Shown here piece by piece: positions 1-13,120 of a stretch of 64,000 bases of DNA. The stretch is from Nematostella vectensis (taxonomy: Eukaryota; Cnidaria; Anthozoa; Actiniaria; Edwardsiidae). Within the stretch, counting starts at the first letter, position 1. Each line of letters opens with the position of its first letter. The notes below the pieces were generated by a model. That model was given only the letters and a program-made list of their open reading frames with translations. It did not search any database and had not been told where the DNA came from. The DNA lies in NCBI RefSeq assembly GCF_932526225.1, contig NC_064034.1, positions 8,976,001 to 9,040,000 of the forward strand, in the 5' to 3' direction. A program made the translations under genes and the position numbers.

Positions 1-1030
1 AAATATTCGTGAACATTCATTGGCATCAACAGAGAAACAGTAATGAATTGGACATTTTAATTCCAATGGAACGAACATTCTTTTACGTGCAATGGGAATT
101 CAGTTACACGTTTGGACAATCAGTAGCTTATGTTGATGAACGTACAATCTGAATACACGATAACGTCTCTTTCCCGTTATTGAACAAGAAAAGGTGTAAT
201 AGTTTTCACTAAAGCTGCACCCGTTCGTGTTTAAAATGCTGTCACATGGACATGGCATTTGGTCCCTTTATGAATCCCAAGAGTGTCTGCGTCGTCAGTA
301 ATATTCTAGTATGTGGCAGATTTAAACGAACTTATAGAGTTGAAGTTAGTCAGATTTAGTTAACTAAGAGAAAAAGTTCCATAATCTAGTTATGCGGATA
401 AAAATAATTTCTGACACGACGTAGTTTTACATTAAAATTCGATGCACTTGATGCAGTTGAGCAAAGATCTTGTTTGCCATTTACAAATGGAGAATGTTTT
501 TGTTCAGAGGCTTACATTTTTAATATGACGTATCTTGCGAAACAGAAATATACGTAGCATGTATTTGCCACATACACCTATTTCACAAAAGGTTGGCAAT
601 GGCTATGCCTTTGTGGGGTAATCAGTAAACGTAAACGTAAAAGGTTATGGTAATTAGTGATAATTAGTGTTTACCGGCTCCGTCAAATCGAGAGCGCAAA
701 AAGCGGGAATTCTGAAACTAGTAAGGTGTTTTGTAAAATTCCTAAAAAATGAGGTTTTAACCAAATAAAAAAAGGATTCCTACTTCGCACTCATGAAATA
801 ATTTAGTTTTTTTCATAAATTGCTTGAAACTGGCATTCCATCTGTAAAAGTGTGGTACAAAACATGAATGCATTGAATGGGTTTCCCTTCCCATTTTAAA
901 TACTTCAAATAAAAAAACTTCCAGTCGATCATGGATACCAGAGCTGCATGAAGCGTTATTCCATCAAGTTTTTACATTCAAGGTACGAATGGTTGACAAA
1001 TTATTTATAATACGTTTATAATGTTAACAG
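1..1030. other. Non-coding, probably intron of the VWFA/Cache gene
   Basis: No exon, RNA gene or clear repeat is seen. The stretch ends in a splice acceptor (AACAG) just before the first exon recognised, so it is probably intron. Exons with the signal peptide would lie further left, outside the window. Confidence 0.5.
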
Positions 1031-4000
1031 GGATACTATGACAAGCTGACATTCAAGAGCCTGGACCTTGATGGAAACAGTATACTGAATGACCTTGCTA
1101 CACGGTTCGCTAACAAACTACAGACAAAGGTTACGATAGCGAGAAAGATTAAGGATGCGGTGGAAGTATCTTACGCAAAGTCAGCCACCGTCACAAGTCG
1201 CACAGAATGCTGCAAAGCAGACACTAGATGGCTGAAATACGACTCAAGGTTCAGAACTAAAGTAAATTTGGATGAAATGTGCGTGATCATCTCCGGTGCT
1301 GCATCTTCTAATCCCAAACAACTACAAGATAATGTCCTCCAAACCATGAAACAGAACATTGAGAACAACCCGACACTGACATGGCAGTACTTTGGCTCAG
1401 AAGAAGGATTGTACACCAACTACCCAATGATAAGAGACTCATCAAGCTGCTCTTCGTATGACCCACGCTACAGACCCTGGTACGTGGAGGCGGCGAGTCC
1501 GCAGCCCAAGGACGTGATTCTTGTAGTGGATTACAGTGGATCAATGGGTGGCTCTCGGTTGCCGATCGCTAAAGAGGCTGCCAAGACTGTACTAGACACG
1601 CTGAATCCACGTGACAGGGTGAGGGCATCCTACTGATTTTAATCGCCTTTTAATCTAGGTGATAGCAATTTCTCTTCGGCCAAATATTAGCTCAGGTTCT
1701 TATACAAATTTCAACTTGAACAAGGAAAAATAGCAAATTGACCCTCTCAAAAAAAGACTATGCCCACAGCCTATACTATTCAGGCGCGTACCCAGGATTG
1801 GCTGGGGGGGGGGGGGGGTGCGCAGTCATATGAATCATATGAAAAAAGCATAGTACATGGTGTTTGAAGATTCCATTATAAGAAATGACCCACATTTTGG
1901 CTGCCAAGGAAGGGGGAGGAGGGGTGCGCTATTCGAATCTATCGTCATGTTCCGATTAGTTATATTGAGTTCTTTGCAGGTAGCATTTCTCGCTTTCGAG
2001 TCTGGTGTCCGGCGAGTCAAAGTGACCAGTGGTGACGCTAAGGATGAGAAGTGCTTCGAATCCAGCCTGGCAAAAGCGTCCCCTGTCAACATAGACATCC
2101 TGAAGAAGTTTTTGGATGGAGAGTATGCCAGCGGTGAGAATTATAAATGTCAATAAGGTTTCTGTCAATGGGTTAAAATTACGATGTTATGGTGTACATA
2201 GACGACGGAATACATTCAATACCGACAACAAAGCTCAACTCAGATTTGCTTGACCTTTCTCAAGAAATATGGAATACTGTGAAATCACTAGGTCGACAAT
2301 TTACTTGGTTATTTCTTTTATAAATTGAAAACTGTCGGGCATTTATTCCATTAAGGACCTTTCCCGACTGTCGGGCATATAGCCACTGCGTTTATCAAAC
2401 AGTTATAATCTATCTATATTAGTAGCAGGCGCGTACCCAGGTACCCCGAACGAATAACTAGATTAATGACAAACCAGCCATCATTTTATCTTACTAAGGT
2501 GGTACAATGTACGCCATTGCATTTAACGCTGCCTTTGACATCTTGGACAAGTACTACAAAGAAAAAAATACCACAAGACGACCCGTGATACTCTTCATGA
2601 CGGACGGGGCGCCTAATGATGACCCTGGGACCATACTAAACACCGTGAAGACGCGCAACCAGGGCTTGTCCACCAAGGCAGACATCTTGACGTTTGGTAT
2701 GGGCGGTGGTATTAGTCCTGCTGGGGTAGATTTATTGCAGAGTCTGGCAGAGCAAACACTAGACGGGGGCGCGGTGAGTAACCCTGGTGGCTAGCTATTA
2801 TCCGGACTCAAGGGGGCGCGGTGAGTAACTCTGGTGGCTGGCTATTATCCGGGCTCAAGGGGGCGCGGTGAGTAACTCTGGTGGCTGGCTATTATCTGGG
2901 CTCAAGGGGGCGCGGTGAGTAACCCTGGTGGCTAGCTATTATCCGGGCTCAAGGGGGCGCGGTGAGTAACCCTGGTGGATAGCTATTATCTGGGCTCAAG
3001 GGGGCGCGGTGAGTAACCCTGGTGGCTAGCTATTATCCGGGCTCAAGGGGGCGCGGTGAGTAACTCTGGTGGCTGGCTATTATCTGGGCTCGAGGGGGCG
3101 CGGTGAGTAACTCTGGTGGCTAGCTATTATCCGGACTCAAGGGGGCGCGGTGAGTAACTCTGGTGGCTGGCTGTTATCTGGGCTCAAGGGCGCGCGGTGA
3201 GTAACCCTGGTGGCTAGCTATTATCTGGGCTCGAGGGGGCGCGGTGAGTAACCCTGGTGGCTAGCTATTATCCGGGCTCAAGGGAGCGGGGTGAGTAACC
3301 CTGGTGGCTAGCTATTATCCGGGCTCAAGGGGGCGCGGTGAGTAACTCTGGTGGCTGGCTATTATCTGGGCTCGAGGGGGCGCGGTGAGTAACTCTGGTG
3401 GCTAGCTATTATCCGGACTCAAGGGGGCGCGGTGAGTAACTCTGGTGGCTGGCTATTATCTGGGCTCAAGGGCGCGCGGTGAGTAACCCTGGTGGCTAGC
3501 TATTATCCGGGCTCAAGGGGGCGCGGTGAGTAACCCTGGTGGCTAGCTATTATCCGGGCTCAAGGGAGCGGGGTGAGTAACCCTGGTGGCTAGCTATTAT
3601 CCGGGCTCAAGGGGGCGCGGTGAGTAACCCTGGTGGCTAGCTATTATCTGGGCTCAAGGGGGCGCGGTGAGTAACCCTGGTGGCTAGCTATTATCCGGAC
3701 TCAAGGGGGCGCGGTGAGTAACTCTGGTGGCTGGCTATTATCTGGGCTCAAGGGCGCGCGGTGAGTAACTTATCCGGGCTCAAGGGGGCGCGTTGAGTAA
3801 CTCTGGTGGCTGGCTATTATCTGGGCTCAAGGGGGCGCGGTGAGTAACCCTGGTGGCTAGCTATTATCCTGGCTCAAGGGGGCGCGGTGAGTAACTCTGG
3901 TGGCTAGCTATTATCTGGGCTCATGGGGGAGGGGGGGGGGCTATTATAATAACAGACTGGGTGATCGTTCGCAAAATCAATTTTAACCCAAGGGATATCA

Positions 4001-7000
4001 CTTTAGGTGTAGTCAATAGCAATTTTTATACCCCTTAGAGATAGTACTGGAAGCACATTTTCTGTTTTCGAGAATTTTGTTGCAGCTCTTTATAAACCAA
4101 TAATTCTACTTCAGGTTTGCCTTTCGATTTTCCGATATTTAGTATTCAAGAAATAATTCAAATAAGAGTGGAAAAAGAAAAAGAAAAATCCAGAACGCAT
4201 TTTCTGTATGCACATCTCTGTAGGCACCCTCACAAATAATGATACACAGAAACATCAACATTGCAGATACAACAGCTGTATATTTTATAGAATCATCAAA
4301 ATCTAGATATTCATCATAAACACTGATGCTATGCCTAAATTTATTCTATTTCACAAATGTTTAGCGGATTTATAGCGTTTCGAAGTTTCCCTAACAACGG
4401 CCCTCAGAGATGTGTCCCGACACCTTTTAGCAGTTGCTCGAAGTGCCCGCAAATTAGTCCAGGTAACTAAAGCTTCACTAATTATTCCTCAGGAATGTAC
4501 TTCCTCCTTATATTTGGTGCACAGAAGCTCATATGCGCAATATTGCAAACTAAACAAGGCGGTGCTTGCATTATAGTTGCTATCCCTCTTTTAAAGATAT
4601 ATACGGTGACTTTCGTCGTATTCGGATGAGCCGCTTGACCTTAGGAATTTTTAACCCTGAGAGATAGCATTAAAAAAAAAATGCTCGTTTTAATTGGCTG
4701 ATGGATCCTGTATTGTTATGTTACCGACAAAAAAGTCGAAAGTATTAACCGATCAGTTGACTTGTGGTTTATTGTAAAATACTATTCGAGCGACTGGGCC
4801 ACCATTTAGCGTGAGACACCCAGAATCGGAAAAATCCTCCCCCGGCGTAAAAAAACCCTAAAAGATAGCAGAATCGGAGAAATCCTAAAACAACCCCTAA
4901 GAGATAGCAGTTGGTAAGAATTTTATACCCTAAAAGATAGTTCGAGCACCCCCGTCTACTTTTCTGGAAAGTCTCCCCCGGGGTTTTAAGCTATGCTTTT
5001 TTTGTAGGTTGGAAGATACACCCCTGTAACAGACGTGTCTAACCTCCGTAACCGTATGGCTACCTACTACTCTGCGTTCTCAAGGAAGGAAGACGACAAA
5101 CCAATTTTCTCGGTTCCATACGTAGATACTTTGGGACTAGGTTAGTATTTTGCTGTATTTTTGACAACCATTTCCTTTCGGTTTCAGATTGGCATCTTTT
5201 CTCCGTTACCTTCCAAAAAGTTTATCAGCATTAAGCCGCTATATTGACACCTTTGCGTGCCGCTACTACATAGCCTTCCTTTTTTATTACCACGGAGCGT
5301 TTATTTGTTGTCGGCCGCTACTAACATCTCAGTCTTTTCCTGTTACAGTTGGCACTAAGCTACTAACATGTTTAGGTATCTCACAAGCCTACCAACCACC
5401 ATAGCGAAGTTTATTTGGGCTATTGACATCTAGGTGTCTCGAAATCATGTCAACCATCATAGTCCGTCCCTTATACCGTCAATAGATATATGCATATGCC
5501 TTTCCATTATTACTATGTAATGGCTTTTTTAGGGAACTAAGCTTCATGACATGGAATCAATCCTTGCTACATTTTGTAAATCCTTTAATCTCATTCTTAT
5601 GGAGCCTTACAAAGTCACTCCTTATGTATGCTAGCAAAGGAAAAGTCCTTTATTAAACACTAACATCCCAGAAAGCTTCGTCAAGATAAGGGTTTAAACA
5701 ATGGGTGTACGAGGGGCGACCTTCTTACGTGGGTGTGCCAATTGAGTTACTTGGACTGCCGTGCCGTGACGTAAGGTTTACATGGTTACTACTGACGGTG
5801 GTAATACACTACATGCTGGCTGCGTTAGTGCACATGGCTTGCTCCACACGTGATCATAATGATTGACAGCCTTTCAACCATTTTTGCACTAGCTTTCTTG
5901 ATACTAATCCTGGCTCCACCAGAGTTACACTAGACTAAGATGGTGCGTTAATGGCGTCTTCATGTGTCTTTCAGGCCTTTTGACCAGCATAACTTTCCCC
6001 TGTTATCACCAAGGAAAGTTTATTGGCGTTGCCGGCACTGACGTGGTGATGTCCGAGCTTCTCGCTGACGTCACATACTTCAATCAAGGCCAGGCCTCGT
6101 ACGCGTTTGTGGCGGACAGTTCGGGTCGTACCATGATGCACCCTCTTCTCCCCAAGCCGTCAGATCCTTATCAAGCGCCGTTCTTTTTGGACATACGGGA
6201 CCTAGAGCCAGAGGGGAACTTCTCAGATATTATTTTCTCGGGAATCAAAAGGTACTATCCCTTAAAGACATCGAGAATTAGCACAGTGACGAATCTAGGG
6301 AGTCTACTGTAGGAATGCTTGCGTTTACCCTTCAGACTGCAAGTTTAGAAGAAATTTATGGGAACTTAAATAAAAAATTGACCTCCCCTCTAGAAATCCT
6401 AGAAAAAAACAATACGAAAGATGAAGAGCCTTTATTTCAAACGAAACTTTTTATTCAAATTAAAGAAATGCTATCATGCTTATAATTGTTCAAGAACTGA
6501 GGTTTTACTTCCCTCAGCCAAACACCAGGATCTCTGTTCCTCACCTCATCCCGGTTCCTTGCGCGCGGTGGCTCAATTTACGACGGCGTCACAACAAAAG
6601 CTATCCCTTCTATGTACTACTGGAAGCCGATACCCAATACAAACTTCACGCTAGGCATTGTGGTTAAAAAAGACGTTAAGAACTACATCACAGACGCTGT
6701 GAAAAAACCCGAAGGTGAGAGCGCACGAAGTTTCATATTCGATCAATCCCGGTGTAAATAGTATGGGGACCGTGTGTTGTTTTTTGTCAGGTTTCAAGTT
6801 TGTGTATCATCGACTTGACCTCAGCCTTCCTACCACTACATGCCAGTACTTTAGTCGCTATGGAGTTAAAGGCAAGTCTTCAATTTAATTTTTTTTTATT
6901 GATTTTTGTTTCTTCAATATTAAGGTTTAAGTTGAAGTTCAGTTACCTATTTCAGATATAAAATAAAGACTCCTTCACGCAGTAGAGTACAAATTTGGGG

Positions 7001-10000
7001 TGGATTTATTTAGATATCTCTCAGCTTGAGCATTTGCAACAAGACATGAGAAAAACAGGCTTAAAATCTTCTCTATTTTTATAGATAAAGCCATAGTCAA
7101 ATTTGGCCCTCAAGCATTCAAGAACCCGTATGAATACCTCGGAAATGAAGAGACCGACAAGACAGTCGCAGAATATGTGAAATACTTTGATGGCGGCACA
7201 AGCGAAAAGTTCAAGGAATCGATCCGTAACACTGTGTATGTGACGCAGATGGCAGAGACGATTTGGGGAAAAAGCAACACGGGTTTGTCGCAGTATGTTG
7301 TGTGGAGGTATATTGGTACACGCGATGGCGTATTTAGGATGATGCCAGGGGCAGCTCTTCCGAAGAATTTTGACGCTACTACTCGCCCATGGTAACTAGA
7401 AAATACATATGTATCCCTGATGGACTAGTTCTTAACCTTTTATAGTAGTGTAAGCCGTATAACCCGTAAATTTTGCTCGGCGAAATAGGTGGCCAAATTC
7501 CATCTATTTTGCCCACCAAAAATATGGCTTTTTGGTGCAACACAACACAACACAACACAACACAACACAAAACAACACAACACAACACAACACAACACAA
7601 TACAATACAATGAAATAGCATTTATTTATAGAGGGTTACCTTATAACTCTTACAAGTTTTCTAATGGCCATCTCAAATGAAAATCATAGGTATATCTCCG
7701 CCCAAAGCAACATCGACAAGTTGGCCTTATCAAAACCTTACGTAGATGCTGCTGGCGCAGGTTTGGTGATAACAGCGGCTCAAACTATCTTCAAAGTAAG
7801 GGAAAATCAGCATGCCACAGCAGATGACGTCATTGCTGTCATGGGAGCAGATTTTCCCCTTCCCTACTTTAAGAAGTAAGTTGCGTTTGAAGCCCTCAAT
7901 TATATCTTAAAGCTAATTTTTAAGATATAATTATGGGCTGGCTTTAGAAGATTGCTTTGAAACTTCAATTTTGAAAAAGAAATTTTGAACGAAAAATATA
8001 TATTTTTAAATTTGAAAGAGGGGAATTAATGCTTCTCCGTTTTATGAAGGTGTAATTGTCTTTGTTGAGCCATACAACCAATAACTATAGCTTAAACAAC
8101 AAAAGATGTTACTGCTTACGACATATTTCGGAAAAGTTCTAGTTCTTTTTCTGAGTACCCTTCATACGATTAACACCATGTTACTTTTTAGAATTTTGGG
8201 AGACACGTACCCGCTCTGTAAAAGTTCGAGCTACACTTGTTTTGTGATGGACAGAAGCGGATTCCTGATTTATCACGACACCTTTATGACGTCATCTATA
8301 ACCGCACGTGACTTGAATCTCGCTCACGTGACCGACAAGGAGAAGCTGGTGGCACAAGACATGATCCAAAGAGGTCTTCTTGAACGTAAACATTGTCGCA
8401 ACATGGCGAGCATAAAGACTGTGAACTTCTATGATGTTCGCGTCACTACCGGAGTTGACTACACTGCAACATATTTGAGTTGTTCAGCCAATTACAACAT
8501 ATTTCCTATAAGCGGCAGCAACGCGTTCTTAGGTATGATTTTCTTGCTGGCTTTAACTCTTCCGGAGTTTCATATTTTCAAGTGCACACTTAATTGACAA
8601 ACATTTTCTTTATCACCGTATCACCGACTATCAACCGAGTGCCATGTCTGTACAGTGAGATATCAGACCAATGTACAATCTGTCTTGCTGGTTTATCGTC
8701 GGGTGTAATTTTTATCGAGTTTTGATTCATGTTTTGTTTACTTCAAAAGTCGCAGGCTTGATCCATTAGGATTATTAGATTGAAGATAAGGGTGAGAAGG
8801 CAGCTATCAACTCAGCCAGTTTTCAGATTTAGAAAAATTGCGGGCTCACAAAAACTTGCTGGAAAATCGAGTCTCCTTTTCGGAAGGCTTTTATTTTTTT
8901 TTTTTTTGGTGCCACAATTAATGCCACAAATGTAAGTTTCATTATGTACACTGAAATGGCACATCTTCCATATCAAGCCAATTTCGTTCACATTACCAAT
9001 TCTCACTAGACACTCACTAGTCTAAAATTATCAATAGTGGAATTGCATTTTCGAGTCAAGACAGGCTCTTGTGTTCCAAGTTGAGTTTGTGCTCTTATAG
9101 TGATAATAGTATCTAAAATGTATCCCTTTTTTGCAGGTTTGGTCCGGAAGACTGGGTCTTGTTATAGCAATGGGGCGTTGTGTTCATGCAGCAGTGATAA
9201 GGAGAGGACGTGTTCATATATCTCACCAGACTGCCAGTGCCCCTGCTCCTCCACACTTGACTTTAACTACTGCGACAGCGAGTATCCTCCCTCCAAGTAA
9301 GGACTGAAATAATACCACCCGTGTTACATACCGTTTATCTAATTCTTTTGTTTGACTAACTAATGACTAACCAACCGACCATTCGACTAACCGACCGACT
9401 GATTGCAATCGCCAATTCAATTGATATTGGATATAATTTTCCTTTGGTCTATCGATCGATTTTCCCACCACCGGCGCCTTAATGACTGGCCACTTATTGG
9501 ATTGCTTTAGCTAAAACCAATTACTAATTTTTTATTTCAAGCGTCTCAATTTGCGCTGTCCCTGCCGAGGCGTTACTGACATCAGAGGAGAAACAAGCTT
9601 GTGTTCCGAGAGACCTCCAGAAGTGCTATGACCCAAAATGCAGCGAGAAGACCACGGAGGGTGCGTGTGAGGGCGTGGTGGGGTGCAGCTGGTGTGTTCG
9701 GGACGGCGACGGAGCATCTCTTTCTAATCCATTCTGCAGCCCTATTGACGAGTGCTTCGCGGGAACCAAGGGTATGTCACAGACACTTACTTTGATACTC
9801 CATTTCAATCGAAATCGGACATGTTCTCATTATTGATGTATTTCGTGTAGACGAAATAATGTTCTTATTAGAGCATTTTAGAATATAAAAACATATAAAT
9901 ATTAAAATATTGGTTTATTAATGAAGGCATTGATGCATTGATTGTAGAGATGTTTTCATATTAGTGATTGATGTTGGCATGTTTTCATATTGATGTACTT

Positions 10001-10691
10001 ATTGATGTAGTCATATTTGAAGTCGCATGCTTTCATATCGATGTATTAATGTAGACGTGTTTTCATATTGATGTAGGCATGTTTTCATATTGATGTTTTG
10101 ATTCAGCCATATTTTTATATTGATGTATCATTGTAGACATGTTTTCATGTTTGCTATTACATGTTTTCATTGATGTTATAAAATATTTTCGTTGATGTAG
10201 AAATGTTTTTTTCAAGTAGTAATATGTTTTTATATTATTGAAGTTTTAATGAATTCGTCTTCTAATATATGTAGTTTTGTGATGTCTATCGATATATCTT
10301 TTATTCAGGAGCAAAATCGCCTGGAGCTGGCGAGGGCAATTACTGTAAGAGTACGAGTGATGGCAATAAGAGCAGTGGTAGCTCTGGACTGTCCGGTGGG
10401 GCGATCGCTGGAATAATCATTGCAGTCATCATTGTGCTGATTGCAATCATTGTTGGAGTTGTATTATACAAAAAGATCCATAAAAAGAAGCCAAGCGCCC
10501 GACCAAAACCAGCAGATGCGTCATCAGCACCACCAATACAGCCAGCGGTGGATTTTAAGCCCGGTGTAGCTCCGCCTACAGTGAATGCTAACGCCCCTTA
10601 CCCCCCTTACAACCAACAAGCAGCTCCCCCCTACCCAGCCTATAATCCACAGTACCTTCCCCCTGGTGAATACAATCCAGGTTATCAGTGA
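1031..10691 (+). CDS. VWFA and Cache domain membrane protein (CACHD1/alpha2delta-like), 5' partial, 13 exons
   Basis: Exons: 1031-1618, 1980-2133, 2499-2773, 5008-5140, 5975-6251, 6518-6714, 6791-6871, 7085-7391, 7690-7875, 8192-8532, 9137-9296, 9542-9771, 10309-10691. All phases join and the total is 3312 nt, about 1103 residues plus stop. In order the protein shows a VWA N-terminal motif (DPRYRPWY), a VWA domain with MIDAS DYSGS near residue 167 and MTDG in exon 3, Cache-type segments in exons 5-10 (for example SGRTMMHP and MDRSGFLIYH), a Cys-rich stretch in exons 11-12, one membrane helix near residues 1007-1030, a basic stop-transfer KKIHKKK, and a Pro/Tyr-rich cytoplasmic tail. The family acts at the cell surface; alpha2delta and CACHD1 proteins modulate voltage-gated channels, but the partner here is unknown. 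The signal peptide exon is missing. Intron 7 uses a GC donor (6872). A decayed paralogue lies downstream. The exon model is confident; the exact function is inferred. Confidence 0.88.
2765..3933 (+). repeat. 47-bp minisatellite built from the exon 3 splice donor
   Basis: About 25 tandem units with period 47 (GCGGTGAGTA at 2771, 2818, 2865, 2912 and so on to 3758, then 3790, 3837, 3884). One unit at 3758 is shortened by about 15 bases. The first unit includes the last bases of exon 3 and the true donor at 2774, so nearly every unit carries a copy of GCG|GTGAGT; the unit at 3790 has TT in place of GT. Confidence 0.95.
4826..4990 (-). repeat. Dispersed repeat with recurring CTATCTYTTAGGG motif, copy 1
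   Basis: On the minus strand the motif CTATCTYTTAGGG recurs three times within 110 bases, next to a stretch rich in GGGGGAGACT and TAGACGGGGGT. The same arrangement is found on the plus strand at 38736-39070. Isolated fragments (GAGATAG with CCCT) also occur near 4032 and 4655. It is an uncharacterised interspersed element in intron 3 of the VWFA/Cache gene. Confidence 0.7.
7538..7610 (+). repeat. (AACAC)n microsatellite
   Basis: A pentanucleotide ACACA-type repeat of about 14 units lies in intron 8 of the VWFA/Cache gene. It accounts for the poly-Cys-Val frame on the minus strand. Confidence 0.95.
9930..10200 (+). repeat. Imperfect AT-rich repeat, GTTTTCATATTGATGTA
   Basis: The phrase TGTTTTCATATTGATGTA recurs in diverged form at irregular spacing of about 25-40 bases through intron 12. 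It has the look of an old tandem array. Confidence 0.6.
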
Positions 10692-12499
10692 ATCGATGGA
10701 CTGCAATATAGATGCATAAAAGACGCTTTGTAGCTGTACAGTTTGCTATCGCAATATTTTCAGTAAGAAGGTCGCAGTCTTCAGCTAGAAAAGCTTATCT
10801 GGAGGGGGTGTGGTTGGGGTGAGCCTTAGTCTTCCCTTATCTTGCACGCTTTCTTGTTTATTATAAGTACGACTTTTCGGTAAACAAGCTAGTTGGCCGC
10901 GCTCGAGCGTTTCTTGTTTTCCCGCTTTTTTGACACCTTTCGGTAAAGTTGATCGATATTCCCACGAAAGCGAAGGTTGATTTGTTTTCTCGTCGTAAAT
11001 TCCTTTATTGCCAGGGACATAAATAATGAATGACTTATTAAAACCTCGCTTTCTCAGTCTTTACGAATAAATATCCGACCTCTGTCTTTTCTGCACTGCC
11101 TGCCCTCGGCCTGTGGCTTTGGGCCGTACACAGGTACAAGGCCTCGGTCTGATATTTCTCCGTTAATCTTGTTTTGAAAACTTTTTTCCCCTAGTTTCTA
11201 GTCCTTATTAGGGCACTACATACCATATTTGGAAGTTCCCTTTAATCATTGTTTTTATTTTTTGTGTAAGTAGATAATTTCCAAGATTTAACAGGCAGCC
11301 ATCTAGAAAATAGGCCCATGACCTAACGTTTTAGAACATCACAGGTTTTCCGCGCGCTTTCACAGGAAAACGACAGCAGCCATTTTTTTAAAAAAGTTCA
11401 AAATGTATATACAGTAGTAAATAGAAGTTTCCACTCAGCCGCAAGAAAATATCCTCAAATCGCACTCGTTTTGACATGAGTCGTCAAAAACGTTTTTTTA
11501 TACACCTATTACAAATAAGGTTGCACTCGGAGAATATGTTTATCGTAACCCGAAGTGCTTCTTGAGTATTATGCACGAGTGAATTGAAACCACGGCACCC
11601 CCGGGACATAGCAGGGAAATTAACATTCATGTGGTGTGAAATGTGCGTTACTTTCCCGGCCACCGGGGCCTGTAACGCTGTTAAAACCCCCAATAGCCCC
11701 AGTGTTTTCCGATAACGTCCCACCATCGAAAGCCATACCTTCCTTTGAGCTGCCATGTTCAGTGAATTAAACTTCGTCGAGAAAAAGCGTATGCATGCTA
11801 CACCCGCTTTCGGGCCCTTTTTAGTATTTTCAGCACAGGCTACCCCAAAGTTAAAAATCAACAGACATCGATAGATAGAGAGTAAACTATGTTTTTATCA
11901 GAGATTTAGATTTGCAAGCAAGTATCTTTGTTGAAAAATTATAATTTGAATACGCCGTGTAGCGGCTTAGGGGTCCCGTAGGTCGATTGGCCCCTTGTTA
12001 GGCCGCATTGCATACCAATATTGAGGACCGTTTTCCAACTAAAATCAACAAACGATCGATACTGTGGTATGCGAGCCGTCGATGACAATTATTCTTTATT
12101 CGCTGATTACGTAAAAACTGAAAGTAAGAATTAAAAGTACCAAATAACTACAATAAATTATGCTAACACTAAATCAAATATATGTGCAAAAGATGCTAAA
12201 TTATGAGACGATTGAAGCGCGGGTGAAGGGGTTAACTAAAGTAACCTATTATTGTTCGATTCAATAGCGCTGACTGTAATTATAGGTGAAAATATACCAG
12301 CTCAGAATATTTCCTCTTCTGGAAACACAAATATGGCGGCCTAAATGGATTATGACGTCATCATTCAAGCCCTTCGCCTTTTACCGCCGGAAAGATATAT
12401 TTTTCGCTTTGAAAGCTTTTTCCCGGCGATTTTTACAATTTTAGAGCAGCCAGTGTGTTAGGTCATCTTTCCTAGATATCTCGTGCAAGGCTTCGAAGA
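10692..12499. other. 3' flank of the VWFA/Cache gene and intergenic DNA
   Basis: An AATAAA at 11066-11071, about 375 bases after the stop, is a candidate poly(A) signal. A 125-codon minus-strand frame at 11484-11861 has no recognisable domain. No RNA gene is seen. Confidence 0.5.
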
Positions 12500-12513
12500 G
12501 ATGGAGTAAAAAT

Positions 12514-13120
12514 ATGGAAGATGGTGAGTATTTATTCGAAGGGAATTGGAGCTCTGCAGCGCCATGTTTGACCGATTTCGAACCCAAACACATGTAGAAA
12601 AATCAACAAGATCTCTCTACAATAATTTTTGTGGGCTTAGAAAAAATTATTCTGAGAATAAGGGCTTATGTAGCTTTCGAAATCGGTATGTCTCTATATG
12701 GGACGCGACGCCAGTTGCTGCGTTCGGTTTCTTTAAACAATATCGTGTTGAGCTCTGGACATCACCGACATAAGTATAGGAAACAAGGGCCCTCCTTCCA
12801 CTGTCAAGTGGACTGCTTCGTTTGGTAGCTAGCCTAGCCGTATTTATTGCTATCACTTTTTAATTTTTCTGGCTGATTTTAAAACCAGAAATCTTATACA
12901 GCGCTGCCAAAGTTTATTATTAAATAGCTAAATTGAGTAAAAATAAAATAAAATTAGTGTGTGAGGCTAGTTTCAGTTGGCTCCTCTGCAATAAGGCCAT
13001 CATAAATAATATGCTACTGTACTCTATAAATCAAATTGAAAAGAACCCCCTTCCTCTTTTCTTAATATAATTGTTACAAGTTATTTCAGATATTGACCAT
13101 GGCAAAGAAGATGAATATAA
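12514..13120 (+). other. Possible 5' exons of a small gene (weak)
   Basis: ATG at 12514 is followed by three codons and a donor at 12524 (GTGAGT). A phase-compatible acceptor at 13089 opens a 31-nt exon (13090-13120) ending at GTAAAT. Together they read MEDDIDHGKEDEY. A two-codon upstream ORF (ATGGAGTAA at 12501) and a TGACGTCA element near 12353 precede it. These could be first exons of the MANF-like gene, but the peptide is no signal sequence and no linking exon is certain. Confidence 0.25.

Noticed and set aside
7379-7621. Cys-Val repeat protein on the minus strand
   Set aside because: It is a translation of the AACAC microsatellite.
11484-11861. 125-codon minus-strand frame
   Set aside because: No domain, no splice partners on the minus strand, and no clear promoter. 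Chance remains the simplest reading.
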